From positions 1-64,000 of the forward strand of contig NZ_BMSK01000017.1 in NCBI RefSeq assembly GCF_014649115.1: a stretch of DNA of 64,000 nucleotides. Direction: 5' to 3'. Below the pieces are notes generated by a model. It was not told where the DNA came from. It made no database searches and worked only from the letters and a program-made list of their open reading frames with translations. A program made the translations under genes and the position numbers. Below, piece by piece: positions 16,005 to 24,664 of the stretch; position 1 is the stretch's first letter; every line of letters begins with the position of its first letter. This DNA is from Streptomyces eurythermus (GTDB lineage Bacteria; Actinomycetota; Actinomycetes; Streptomycetales; Streptomycetaceae).

Positions 16005-16886
16005 ATGATGTACGACCACGCCGCAACACCCCTGCGCACCGGCCGTGCCGCCGTCAACGGAACGAGCCTGCACTACCGGACCGCCGGAACCGGCCCCGCC
16101 GTGGTACTGCTGCACGGCGTGCCCAAGACCGGCTACCACTGGCGCCACCTCGTCCCGAAGCTGACGCCCCACCACACCGTCGTCGTACCCGACCTGCGCG
16201 GTCTCGGCGACTCCGCCCGCCCCGCGGACGGCTACGACTCCGCGACGATGAGCGACGACATCGCCGAGCTGATGGCCCGCCTCGGACACGAGACCTACGC
16301 CGTGATCGGCGAGGACTGGGGTGCGGTGATCGGCTACCAGCTCGCCGCCCGGCACCGCGACCACACCACCGCCCTGGTCTTCGCCGAGGCCCTGCTCCCC
16401 GGCTTCGGCTTCGAGGACCACACCGCCCTCACCCCCGGGAACGTCTCCAGCGGCATGCACCTGTGGCACCTGGGCTTCTACTTCCAGCCCGACGTCCCCG
16501 AGATGCTGATCGCCGGACACGAACGTGAACTGATCACCTACATGATCAAGAACGAGCGCAGCCACCCCGACACCGCCACCCCCGACGCGATCGAGGAGTA
16601 CGTGCGCTGCTACTCCATGCCCGGCGGCATCCGCGCGATGCTCGCCGTCTACCGGGCGATGCTCACCGACGCCGAACAGAACCGGCAGGCCGCACGGCGG
16701 AAGCTGGACATCCCGGTCCTGGCCCTCGGCGGCTCCGCCTTCATCGGCGAGCGCAACGAGTCCCAGGCACGGCACGTGGCCCACCACGTCACCGGACACG
16801 TCTTCGACGCGGGCCACGACCTCGCGGAGGAAGTACCCGACGAGATGGCCGACGTCATCCTGCCGTTCCTCACCGCGCACCGGTAG
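16005..16886 (+). CDS. Alpha/beta hydrolase, epoxide hydrolase-like
   Basis: The 293-residue protein has the oxyanion motif LLHGVPKTGYHW near residue 36 (HGxP), PDLRGLGDS near residue 64, and the nucleophile elbow VIGEDWGA near residue 101, in which Asp rather than Ser is the nucleophile, as in epoxide hydrolases and haloalkane dehalogenases. A C-terminal AGHDLAEEVP supplies the catalytic His. HGxP and the length favour epoxide hydrolase. It lies downstream of the second TetR gene and ends 10 bp from the convergent FtsK-like gene. Confidence 0.88.
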   Translation: MMYDHAATPLRTGRAAVNGTSLHYRTAGTGPAVVLLHGVPKTGYHWRHLVPKLTPHHTVVVPDLRGLGDSARPADGYDSATMSDDIAELMARLGHETYAVIGEDWGAVIGYQLAARHRDHTTALVFAEALLPGFGFEDHTALTPGNVSSGMHLWHLGFYFQPDVPEMLIAGHERELITYMIKNERSHPDTATPDAIEEYVRCYSMPGGIRAMLAVYRAMLTDAEQNRQAARRKLDIPVLALGGSAFIGERNESQARHVAHHVTGHVFDAGHDLAEEVPDEMADVILPFLTAHR

Positions 16887-16896
16887 CCGACGTCTT

Positions 16897-19800
16897 TCAT
16901 GGTGTGGCCAGGTGGAGCAGGACCGGTGTCCGGCCGGAGGTGAGATATCCCCGGCCGGGTGGTGCGGTGAAGTACTGGTCCGGCTCCAGCGTGATGCCGT
17001 GCGCCACGGCGGCGGGGCGTCCGGCCGGTGTGAGCAGGAGTCGGTGTCCCGTTGCCACGACGGTGTTGATCAGGCGGGCCAGAGGGCTGGGGAAACCGGT
17101 GAGGACCGGTGTCGCGTCGGCGCTGAGGACGAGCGCGTGGCGTCCGCGTGCTGAGGGCCGGGCGATGTCGTCGAGCAGGGTGGGCGCGTCGGTGAAGCCC
17201 TGCTGGGTGGGCAGCACCGCGACCTGGTCCGCGTCGTCGACGATCAAGGCGTAGGGGCCGTCACCGAACGCCTCGGCGGCCTCGCGGAGGTCGGTGTCCT
17301 TGTGCGAGATGCCCGTGAGGACACGCACTCCGGGGTCGTCGGGGAGCAGGGCGGGCAGCGGAGACCGGGGTGAGGCGAGGGCGAGGACGCCGATGCCCGC
17401 TCGGCGCAGGGAGTGGGCGAGCGCGGCGGTGGCGGTGGTGCGGCCGGAGCCGGGTGGGCCGGAGAACAGCAGCAGGTGGGCGCCTTCGATGAGGTCGATG
17501 CCGACCGTGCTGTGGCCGGTGCCTCCGATGCCGAGGGGGATCCAGGTCGGCGAGGGCGGGGACTCGGGCAGGCGCAGTTCGTCGAGCGTGATCCGGGCGG
17601 GCAAGGAGGGGAAGGGACGCGGCAGGCGGGCGGGGTCGATGCCGGTGAACCGGGACGGCAGGTCGGCGGGGAGGGGACCGGACCGGCAGATCTGCACGTG
17701 GTGCCCGGTGGCGGCGTCGATCGCCCGGCCTGGCAGGACGGGCGGGCTGGTCTTCCGGGAGGACAGGTGCGTCCGCCGGGTCTCCTCCTTGGGGAAGGGA
17801 AGCAGCAGGCGGCGGGTGTAGTAGGTGGGGAGTTTGTGGCTGAGCATGTCGTGGCCGCCGAGCGGGACGACGTGCACACCGAGGGGTGCTCCGGCGGCGA
17901 CGATGCCGCGGAGCGTGGTCGGCAGTGAGGTCTCGGTGAAGGTGGGGTCGCCGTGGTCCTCGAAGTGCTCCCAGCCGTCGATGACGACCACGATGTACGG
18001 CTGTCGCTCCGTCTGCCGGCGGAGGCTGTCGGAGCGTCGTTGGACCTCCTCGTCGAGCCAGGTGATCAGGCGTCTGACGCGGTCGGGCTCGGCGGGCGAG
18101 AACACGCCGCCGCAGTGCGGCAGTCCGGCGTAGTCGGCCAGTCCCGCCGGGTGCCGCTCGATGATGTAGAGATGAGCCTGGTCGGGGCGGAACCGGGTGG
18201 CAAGGCCGGTGACGAGAGTGCGGGCGAAGGTGGTCCGGCCGGACTGGGGACCACCGGCGACCATGAGCCGGTCCGTGCCGGCCAGATCGAGGAACAACGC
18301 GGGCTGCGCCTGCTCCGCCGGCTCGTCCACCAGGCCGAACGGTACGGCTGTCGGGGGCGGCGGCGCGGACTGACGGCCGGCGAGTTCCTCCGTCGTGAGG
18401 TCCGCGGGCAGCGGGGGCAGCAGGGGACGGAACGGCGCGGCCAGTCCTTCCCGCCGGGCCGCCTCCTCGATGGCGGCGACGGCCAGCAGCTGGTCGGTGG
18501 GGGCATCGCCGTGGGTCAGGTGCTCGGCAGGCCGGGGCGCCCCGGCCTGGTGCCACCTCAGGGTGCGTACGGTGACGGGCCGGGCCGCCCCGGACGGCGG
18601 CGGGGAGCCCAGGTACCCGGACTGGAAGGCCTGCGGGACGCGTGTCTCGGCGGTCGTGCACAGGATCAGGCCGCGTCCGCGCAGCGAGCCGGGGATCGAC
18701 GCGGCGTCGGGCACGCCGAGGACCTCGGTGCTGTCGGCGGGCTCGTTCTGCCGCAGGCTGATGCGCAGCGAGATGTTGTTCTTCAGCTCGGGCGACAGCT
18801 TGCCCTGCAGGGACTGGGTGGCCAGCACGAGGTGCATGCCGAGGGAACGTCCCTTGGCGGCGACGTTGACCAGTTCCTTCAGGAAGTCGGGTGAGGTCTC
18901 CAGGACGCGGGCGAACTCGTCGAAGACCATCACCAGGCGCGGCAGCGGCGGCAGGGAGGGGTTGGTGCGGCGCCTCCTCCAGTACGTGTCGATCTCCCCG
19001 TCGTACCGTGCCAGCAGGGACTCGCGGCGGCTGACCTCGGCGCGTACGGAGGCCAGGACGCGGGCCGCCGCGGCGGAGTCGAAGACGTCTGCCGGACTCT
19101 CGCCGGTGGACCGGATGAGGGAGACCACGTGGGGGCAGTGCTGGAAGGGCAGGAAGGCGCTGCCGCCCTTGAAGTCCACCAGGACGAGGTTGAGTTCGTC
19201 GGGCCGGTTGGCGAGCAGCAGCGAGGTGACGAGGGTCTGCAGCAGGATGCTCTTGCCCGCTCCGGTGGCCCCGCCGAGCATGGTGTGCGGGCCCTGATCG
19301 GCCAGGTCCACCGTCACCTGGCCGCCGGCGTCCGAGCCGAGGACCACCCGTGTGCGCGGTCCCTCCCCGCGCCCCCACAGGGTGAGGACGTCGTCGGCCG
19401 TCGGTGTCCCGATGCCCAGCAGATCGAGGAAGCGGACGTGGCCGGGCATCGCGTTGCCCGCCGAGCCGCTGCTCAGCCGGTCCCTCATCGGCGCGAGCGC
19501 CCGGGCGAGCGGCTCGGCGGCGGCCGCGTCGAGCGTGTGGGGCGTGGTGACCGTGACGGTGGCTTCCTCGGGCCTGCTGGTGAGCCGGAGCGTTCCCCCG
19601 GTCACCTCGCACAGTCCCCGGCACTCGTTCATCCCGTACTGGTCGACGCAGATCACGAAGACACCGACCGACGGACCGTCCCGCAGCACCTCGTCCATGC
19701 CGGGCAGTTCCCGCAGCGCCAGCGCGCCGTCCAGGACGACCACCACCTCGTCGTCGAACCGGGCTCGCGAGTCGCCGCGCTGTTCGCGACGGGCGACGAC

Positions 19801-21174
19801 GAGCTGTCGCAGTTCCTTCACCCGGGCGGCGCGCGTCGTGTGCGTGTTGCCGATGGCGCACGCGATGTCCGCCGCCGGCCCGGCGTCCACGTGTGGCAGC
19901 CACCGTGTCCACGCCAGCCCGTCGTGCCCGTCCGCCGCGATCACCACGAGGCGCAGATCGTTCGGTCCGCGCAGGGTGGCCAGCTGCGTCACCAGCCAGC
20001 CCGCCACGGCCTCCACCTCCCGGCGGGCGCCGACCAGCCCGAGTACACCGGTGTCCCGCAGGTCCACCGTGATCGGCGCGTTGCGCAGCACCGGTTGGTC
20101 GAAGCCCTCCCACGGTTCCCCCCGCAGCTGGAGGTTGTCCGCCGCCCGGTCGGCCGTGCCCACGCGCAGCAGGAGTCCGTGCGGCGAGTCCGCCCGGCGC
20201 GACCACAGGCCCGGCCGGGCGCCCATGGCCATGTCCGCGATCTTGGCCGGCCCGGGCGAGAGGAGCACGCGGACGCGGCGCTCCTCCGCGACGTGCGCGT
20301 CGATCTTCTCCTGGGCGGCCTGTCTGGCCGCGGCGCGTTCGGCCTCGCGGCTCTTGCGCTGTTTCTCCTGGCTCCTGTCCATGATCCACGACCCGATGAG
20401 GCTCAGGAACGCGAAAAGGAAGAGGATCTGCCGGTGCGTCACCAGGCCGAGGACGAAGGTGCCGGCCGCCGCCACCATCGCCATGGTCGAGGCGGTCGAG
20501 TTCCCCGTCTCGGCCTGCCGCACCGGCAGCGTCACGTCCGTGCGGGGCAGCGCCGGTGCCGGGGTGAACGCCGGGTCGAAGTCCAGGCGGCCGTCCGCGC
20601 CGCGCGTGGTGCGCCGGGCTCCGGCCGCGAGAGGCGTCCAGCGCAGTTCGTCGGAGCCCACCTGAAGGGTCTGCTCCGGGGCGAGTACCGACCGGCCGTC
20701 GATCCTGCGGCCGTCGACGAACGTCCCGTTGGTCGAACCCTGGTCCACGACGACGACCGCACCGTCCGGTGAGACCTCCAGCCGGGCGTGTTCACGGCGC
20801 GAGACATCCGGATCCCGCAGGCACACGGCCGCCGCGGAGTTCCTCGCCAGCGTGTGGCTCCCCGGCCCCAGCGCCACGGTCACTCCGGTGTCCGGCCCGG
20901 CCGTCACCCGCAGCACACCGACGCCGTCGCCCGAGGCGGCGCGGAACGCCGGCCCCGGCGCGCCCACGCTGATCACCGCTCCCGGCATCAGCGGACTGTC
21001 GGCCAGGGTGGCTCCGGGACGCAGCCGGACCGACCCGACGAAGCACCGCCTGCCGCCGACGGCCACCGGTAACGCCGCGAGCAGCGAGGCCACACTGCTG
21101 TCCGGCCCGGCCACCACCTCCACGTCCTGCCGCGTGGCCGCGTCGGCGTCCTGAACGGTCAATCGGAGAATCAT
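16897..21174 (-). CDS. FHA domain - FtsK/SpoIIIE (EccC-like) type VII secretion ATPase
   Basis: The ATG at 21174 has GGAGCGGAAG upstream, which removes 46 spurious residues; the product has 1,425 residues. Residues about 95-165 are an FHA domain (SRREHARLE, QGSTNGTFVDGR) that should bind phospho-Thr. Two membrane segments follow near residues 228-265. Three FtsK-type ATPase domains come next, with P-loops at about residue 635 (GGATGAGKS), 978 (GGPQSGRTT) and 1245 (GPPGSGRTT); only the first keeps the Walker Lys, and its Walker B is VMVFDEFA. This is the layout of EccC motors that export WXG100 proteins. The kinase gene 64 bp upstream could phosphorylate its FHA partner. Confidence 0.9.
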   Translation of the reverse strand: MILRLTVQDADAATRQDVEVVAGPDSSVASLLAALPVAVGGRRCFVGSVRLRPGATLADSPLMPGAVISVGAPGPAFRAASGDGVGVLRVTAGPDTGVTVALGPGSHTLARNSAAAVCLRDPDVSRREHARLEVSPDGAVVVVDQGSTNGTFVDGRRIDGRSVLAPEQTLQVGSDELRWTPLAAGARRTTRGADGRLDFDPAFTPAPALPRTDVTLPVRQAETGNSTASTMAMVAAAGTFVLGLVTHRQILFLFAFLSLIGSWIMDRSQEKQRKSREAERAAARQAAQEKIDAHVAEERRVRVLLSPGPAKIADMAMGARPGLWSRRADSPHGLLLRVGTADRAADNLQLRGEPWEGFDQPVLRNAPITVDLRDTGVLGLVGARREVEAVAGWLVTQLATLRGPNDLRLVVIAADGHDGLAWTRWLPHVDAGPAADIACAIGNTHTTRAARVKELRQLVVARREQRGDSRARFDDEVVVVLDGALALRELPGMDEVLRDGPSVGVFVICVDQYGMNECRGLCEVTGGTLRLTSRPEEATVTVTTPHTLDAAAAEPLARALAPMRDRLSSGSAGNAMPGHVRFLDLLGIGTPTADDVLTLWGRGEGPRTRVVLGSDAGGQVTVDLADQGPHTMLGGATGAGKSILLQTLVTSLLLANRPDELNLVLVDFKGGSAFLPFQHCPHVVSLIRSTGESPADVFDSAAAARVLASVRAEVSRRESLLARYDGEIDTYWRRRRTNPSLPPLPRLVMVFDEFARVLETSPDFLKELVNVAAKGRSLGMHLVLATQSLQGKLSPELKNNISLRISLRQNEPADSTEVLGVPDAASIPGSLRGRGLILCTTAETRVPQAFQSGYLGSPPPSGAARPVTVRTLRWHQAGAPRPAEHLTHGDAPTDQLLAVAAIEEAARREGLAAPFRPLLPPLPADLTTEELAGRQSAPPPPTAVPFGLVDEPAEQAQPALFLDLAGTDRLMVAGGPQSGRTTFARTLVTGLATRFRPDQAHLYIIERHPAGLADYAGLPHCGGVFSPAEPDRVRRLITWLDEEVQRRSDSLRRQTERQPYIVVVIDGWEHFEDHGDPTFTETSLPTTLRGIVAAGAPLGVHVVPLGGHDMLSHKLPTYYTRRLLLPFPKEETRRTHLSSRKTSPPVLPGRAIDAATGHHVQICRSGPLPADLPSRFTGIDPARLPRPFPSLPARITLDELRLPESPPSPTWIPLGIGGTGHSTVGIDLIEGAHLLLFSGPPGSGRTTATAALAHSLRRAGIGVLALASPRSPLPALLPDDPGVRVLTGISHKDTDLREAAEAFGDGPYALIVDDADQVAVLPTQQGFTDAPTLLDDIARPSARGRHALVLSADATPVLTGFPSPLARLINTVVATGHRLLLTPAGRPAAVAHGITLEPDQYFTAPPGRGYLTSGRTPVLLHLATP

Positions 21175-21238
21175 GCTTCCGCTCCAGCCGGGGGGCGTCG
21201 TGGGCGTGCGCGTTACATGAGTGGTGCGCGGTGCGGCC

Positions 21239-23926
21239 TCACGAGCCGATCCCCGTGCTCCACAGCCACAGCTGCGTGCCGCTCCCGTAGGCGAGTGTCG
21301 TACCGTCCGCACTCAATGCGACCGCGTTCGCCGTGTAGCCGATGTCGTAGTTCAGGGAGAGCTTCGCCGCCGTGTCTCCGGAATCGGTGCGCCACACGCG
21401 TACCGTGTGGTCGTCGCTGCAAGTGGCGAACAGACGGCGCCCGGCCCCTCCCCAAGCAGCGCCGGTGATCTGATCGGAGTGGCCGTACAAGGACCGCACG
21501 TACGCGCCAGAACCGTCCCGCACTGTCCCGCTTGATCCCGAGAAGCTGACCCAACGCCCGACGTCCTTGCCCGCCTTGCTCACGCTCCTGCCCGTACGCA
21601 CGTCCCAGTGGTGCACGGTGAACGTGTCGTCCATGACACTGACGGTCCGGCCGTCGGAGCTGAAGACGGCCGCGGAGATATCGGACGGGTCCCCCTCGGC
21701 CGTCAGGGTGGCGGTTCTCCGGCCCGTACGGGCGTTCCAGAGCACGATGGACTGTTCGTCGGTCACACCGGCGAGGGTCTGGTTGTCGGGACTGAACGTC
21801 AGCCACACCGCGGAGACGTCCTCGCCCATGGTCAAGGTCCGCCGCGCCTGGTGCGTGGACATGTCCCACACCTTGACGGTGTCGTCGTCGGAGGCGCTGG
21901 CCAGCAGCGTGCCGGAGGGGTTGAACCGGAGCGCGTTGATGTCCTCTTCGTGGCCGCGGAGAGTGGCGACGGCCTTGTGGGTGGTCAGGTCCCAGAGAGT
22001 GATGGCGTCGTGGGAGGTACCGCTCGCCAGGGTCCGCCCGTCAGGGCTGAACTCGATCCCGCCGCCCCAGTCGTCCTCGGTGAGTCGGGTGACGTCGGGG
22101 TCGTGGTGGAAGACGTAGGTGCTCACGAGGATTCCCGCCATGAGGAGGACCAGCAGCGGCGGACCGATGCGTCGTGTGCCGTGGGACCGGCTGTCCTCGG
22201 GGGTCGGTTCCGCCGGGAATCTGACGGTCACCTCGCGCGGCGCGGCGGCGCGGAAGGCCGCTTCCACCTCCTCGGTCCGCGCAGGGATCACACCGAGCGT
22301 CTGGACGAAGGGGCTTCCCCCCTTCAAACGGGCGAAGCCGCGGAACGGCGGCTTGCTTCGGACGTCGGCCGGTGTATGTGCCGCCATGCGCAGGTGAACG
22401 GTCGTTCTCCGGCCCTTGCGGACGACAACGACTTCGTCGATGTGTGCCCACTCCACCCGGCATGCGTTCGTCGCTCCGGACGAGCCGCCCTTTCGGCGGC
22501 TGAGGATGACACTTCCCGGGCCGAGGGTTACCTGCTCCCACCGGGCGGAACCGATCACCGCGAACGACGCCAGCATGACGGCAAAGGGAGCGAGGGTGGA
22601 GATTGTCGTGACAGCAGAATTGAGTTGCCAGATGTCGGAGAGCCTGAAGGCCAGGAAGTAGGCCAGCACCAGCGCTCCGCCCGCGCACAGCGCGTTGACG
22701 ATCAGGATGCGCGGCACCGGGGTGAGCGGGTAGCTCGTGGGCCCGGTGGCCGCGGGATCGTCATCCGGGTCGCCCGTACCCGCTCTGGATCTTCGCGGGG
22801 TCCCGGGGGCTCTCCCCAGAGTGGTGGGCCGGTCCTCCCATCCGGCCCTGGCGCCCGTGGTGGTCCGCGACGAGGTGTTCCGCCTCGGGGGTGCGGGTTC
22901 ACGGGTGGCACCGGGGTCCGGTGTCACGGCCGGGTCCGGTGTCACGGCCGGGTCCGGTGCCGGTGCCTGTGCCGATGCCTGTGCTGGAGCCCGAGTCGTG
23001 GCCGGAGCCGGAGCGTTGGCCGGAGCCGGGGTCGTGGCCGGATCCGATGCAGGTGCCGGTGCCGGTGCCGGTGCCGGCATCGTCGTCGGGTTCGTGGCGG
23101 CCCGGAGGCCCGCGGCCGCCTGCTGACCGCTCATCCGCCGTTCCGGTTCCCGCTGGAGCAGTCCGTTGATCACGGGGGCGATCAGAGGCCGGTCGTCCAG
23201 CGAAGGCGGATCGTCGAACAGGATCGCGTGGATGGTCGCCGCGGTGGACTCCCTCTCGAACGGGCTCCGCCCCGTAACCGCATGACACAACGTCACTCCG
23301 AGCGCCCACAGGTCGCCCGCCGGGGACGGCGGCTCGCCCTCGAACAGCTCCGGTGCGATGTGCCCGGTGGAGCCGGCGACCCCATGCCTGGTCAGACGGG
23401 TGTCGTCGACCGCGTGGGCGATGCCGAAGTCGACCAGCTTCACCTCGTCACCCGGCAGCACCAGGATGTTGCTGGGCTTGACGTCCCGGTGCACCAGACC
23501 GATGGCGTGGGCCGCGTGCAGCGCCTCCAGCACCCGGGCACCTATGGCGGCGACCCGTTGTTCGGACAGGGCGCCGTGCTGACGGAGGATGTCCGCGAGG
23601 GACGGCGCCCGCACCCATTCCATGACGATGTAAACGGCGTCGTCCTCGGCCGTGGCCGGCACGACGTCGTGGATGGACACCACCCCGGGATGATTGATCC
23701 GCCCCGCGGTCCGGGCCTCGCGCAGCGCCCGCTCGCCGAAGACCGTACGCTCCCCCGCCGACAGGCCGTGCGGGGCGCGGAGTTCCTTGACCGCTACGCC
23801 ACGGCCGATCAGTTCGTCGGTGGCCTGCCAGACGACGCCCATGCCGCCTCGGCCGAGGACGCGCGTGAGCCGGTAGCGCCCGGCGACCAGTCTGTGCCCC
23901 GTGGGTAAGGAGTCCGTCCCCGTCAC
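21239..23926 (-). CDS. Ser/Thr protein kinase fused to WD40 repeats
   Basis: The GTG at 23926 begins an 895-residue protein. Residues 17-275 are a complete PknB-type kinase: LGRGGMGVVWQA, VAVKEL, LVHRDVKPSNILV, LVDFGIAH and APELFEG. A Pro/Ala-rich linker covers about 285-400. Hydrophobic segments near 409, 440 and 589 enclose a basic, beta-rich PH-like region. Residues 600-895 hold six WD40-type units (ending ITLWDL, VKVWDM, IVLWNA and so on), probably extracytoplasmic. It is co-directional with the EccC-like gene and divergent from the WXG100 genes, so it likely senses and controls this secretion system. Confidence 0.9.
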   Translation of the reverse strand: MTGTDSLPTGHRLVAGRYRLTRVLGRGGMGVVWQATDELIGRGVAVKELRAPHGLSAGERTVFGERALREARTAGRINHPGVVSIHDVVPATAEDDAVYIVMEWVRAPSLADILRQHGALSEQRVAAIGARVLEALHAAHAIGLVHRDVKPSNILVLPGDEVKLVDFGIAHAVDDTRLTRHGVAGSTGHIAPELFEGEPPSPAGDLWALGVTLCHAVTGRSPFERESTAATIHAILFDDPPSLDDRPLIAPVINGLLQREPERRMSGQQAAAGLRAATNPTTMPAPAPAPAPASDPATTPAPANAPAPATTRAPAQASAQAPAPDPAVTPDPAVTPDPGATREPAPPRRNTSSRTTTGARAGWEDRPTTLGRAPGTPRRSRAGTGDPDDDPAATGPTSYPLTPVPRILIVNALCAGGALVLAYFLAFRLSDIWQLNSAVTTISTLAPFAVMLASFAVIGSARWEQVTLGPGSVILSRRKGGSSGATNACRVEWAHIDEVVVVRKGRRTTVHLRMAAHTPADVRSKPPFRGFARLKGGSPFVQTLGVIPARTEEVEAAFRAAAPREVTVRFPAEPTPEDSRSHGTRRIGPPLLVLLMAGILVSTYVFHHDPDVTRLTEDDWGGGIEFSPDGRTLASGTSHDAITLWDLTTHKAVATLRGHEEDINALRFNPSGTLLASASDDDTVKVWDMSTHQARRTLTMGEDVSAVWLTFSPDNQTLAGVTDEQSIVLWNARTGRRTATLTAEGDPSDISAAVFSSDGRTVSVMDDTFTVHHWDVRTGRSVSKAGKDVGRWVSFSGSSGTVRDGSGAYVRSLYGHSDQITGAAWGGAGRRLFATCSDDHTVRVWRTDSGDTAAKLSLNYDIGYTANAVALSADGTTLAYGSGTQLWLWSTGIGS
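22914..22967. repeat. 18-bp tandem repeat inside the kinase linker
   Basis: Units of GGGTCCGGTGTCACGGCC at 22914-22931 and 22932-22949 are exact, with a diverged third unit to 22967. They encode the repeated DPAVTP segment of the Pro/Ala-rich linker. The linker length probably varies between strains through slippage. Confidence 0.75.
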
Positions 23927-24043
23927 GTCCCCGCTCCTGTTGCAATCGCCTGTCGAACGACGCCTCGTACCGCTAGTCTGACAAGAGATCGGTCAGCCGG
24001 CACAGGCATTCGCACAGAGGTCTCACGGGGGAGATCCGAGCCG

Positions 24044-24334
24044 ATGACGGAAAAGTTTGCCTGCGACCCACAGGAAGCGGACGCGGTCGCACGTGCGTTG
24101 AGCCGGACGGGCTCGGACATCCAGTTGTCGCTGAACCAGTTCCTGAGCGGACTGAGGACCGAAGGGGTCGGACAGCCGGTCGCCGAGGCCCTCCTCGAGT
24201 TCCTCCACGCCGCGACCACCACCCGGACCCACCTGATCGAGTCGGTCGGTACGGCCGCCGGGCTGTTCGGGGGCCTGTCGGAGGGCACGCTCGACCTCGA
24301 CCAGTTGCTGGCCGCCCGAGCCACGCAGACGTGA
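24044..24334 (+). CDS. Small helical WXG100-like protein of the T7SS island
   Basis: The 96-residue protein is predicted to be almost all helical, with two long helices (DPQEADAVARALSRTGSDIQ and PVAEALLEFLHAATTTRTHL) and no membrane segment. It lacks a clear WxG motif but has the size and helical-hairpin pattern of WXG100-related or ESX-associated proteins. Its stop overlaps a GTG upstream of the WXG100 gene, and it is divergent from the kinase/EccC genes. It could form a heterodimer with the next product, as EsxA/EsxB do. I do not recognise an exact family. Confidence 0.72.
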   Translation: MTEKFACDPQEADAVARALSRTGSDIQLSLNQFLSGLRTEGVGQPVAEALLEFLHAATTTRTHLIESVGTAAGLFGGLSEGTLDLDQLLAARATQT

Positions 24335-24345
24335 AGGGATCACCG

Positions 24346-24642
24346 ATGACGGACGTGAGTGTCGGCTACGACGGCGTGCAGCAAGCGGCGACGCAACTGC
24401 TCAACGGCCACACGGACATGACCGAGAAGCTCCAGTCCCTCAAGAGCATGGTCGACCAGCTCGTGGGCGGGGAGTTCCGCACCCAACTGGCCTCACCCAA
24501 GTTCCAGGAGTCGTACCAGCAGTGGACGACCGGCGCCCAGAACATGATCCAGGGCCTGGAAGGCATGGCCGGCTTCCTGAACGACGTCGTCCGCGGACAC
24601 CAGGAACTCGACCAGCGACTGGCCGGCGGCGCGGGTCACTGA
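24346..24642 (+). CDS. WXG100-family type VII secretion substrate
   Basis: The ATG at 24346 has AAGGGAT upstream; an earlier GTG at 24331 would overlap the previous stop and lacks a site. The 98-residue product follows the WXG100 pattern: a first helix, a central turn containing SYQQWTTGA (W-x-x-G in place of WxG), and a second helix GLEGMAGFLNDVVRGHQELD. Such proteins are exported as helical hairpins by EccC motors. It lies 11 bp after the first small gene and 22 bp before the effector gene, so all three are probably one operon. Confidence 0.85.
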   Translation: MTDVSVGYDGVQQAATQLLNGHTDMTEKLQSLKSMVDQLVGGEFRTQLASPKFQESYQQWTTGAQNMIQGLEGMAGFLNDVVRGHQELDQRLAGGAGH

Positions 24643-24664
24643 CCACAAGGGGGCCGGGACGACC

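Noticed and set aside
17261..20389. A 1,042-codon open frame within the EccC-like gene in another frame
   Set aside because: It is Arg/Gly-rich low-complexity sequence, while the overlapping frame encodes FHA and FtsK domains.
22914..23090. Gly/Pro-rich direct repeats as a mobile or regulatory element
   Set aside because: They are in frame within the kinase linker and explained by slippage of a low-complexity coding repeat.
23940..23980. TTGCAA and TAGTCT as a sigma-70-type promoter before the WXG100 genes
   Set aside because: The spacing of 28 bp is too long; TAGTCT may be a -10 element, but no convincing -35 is present.
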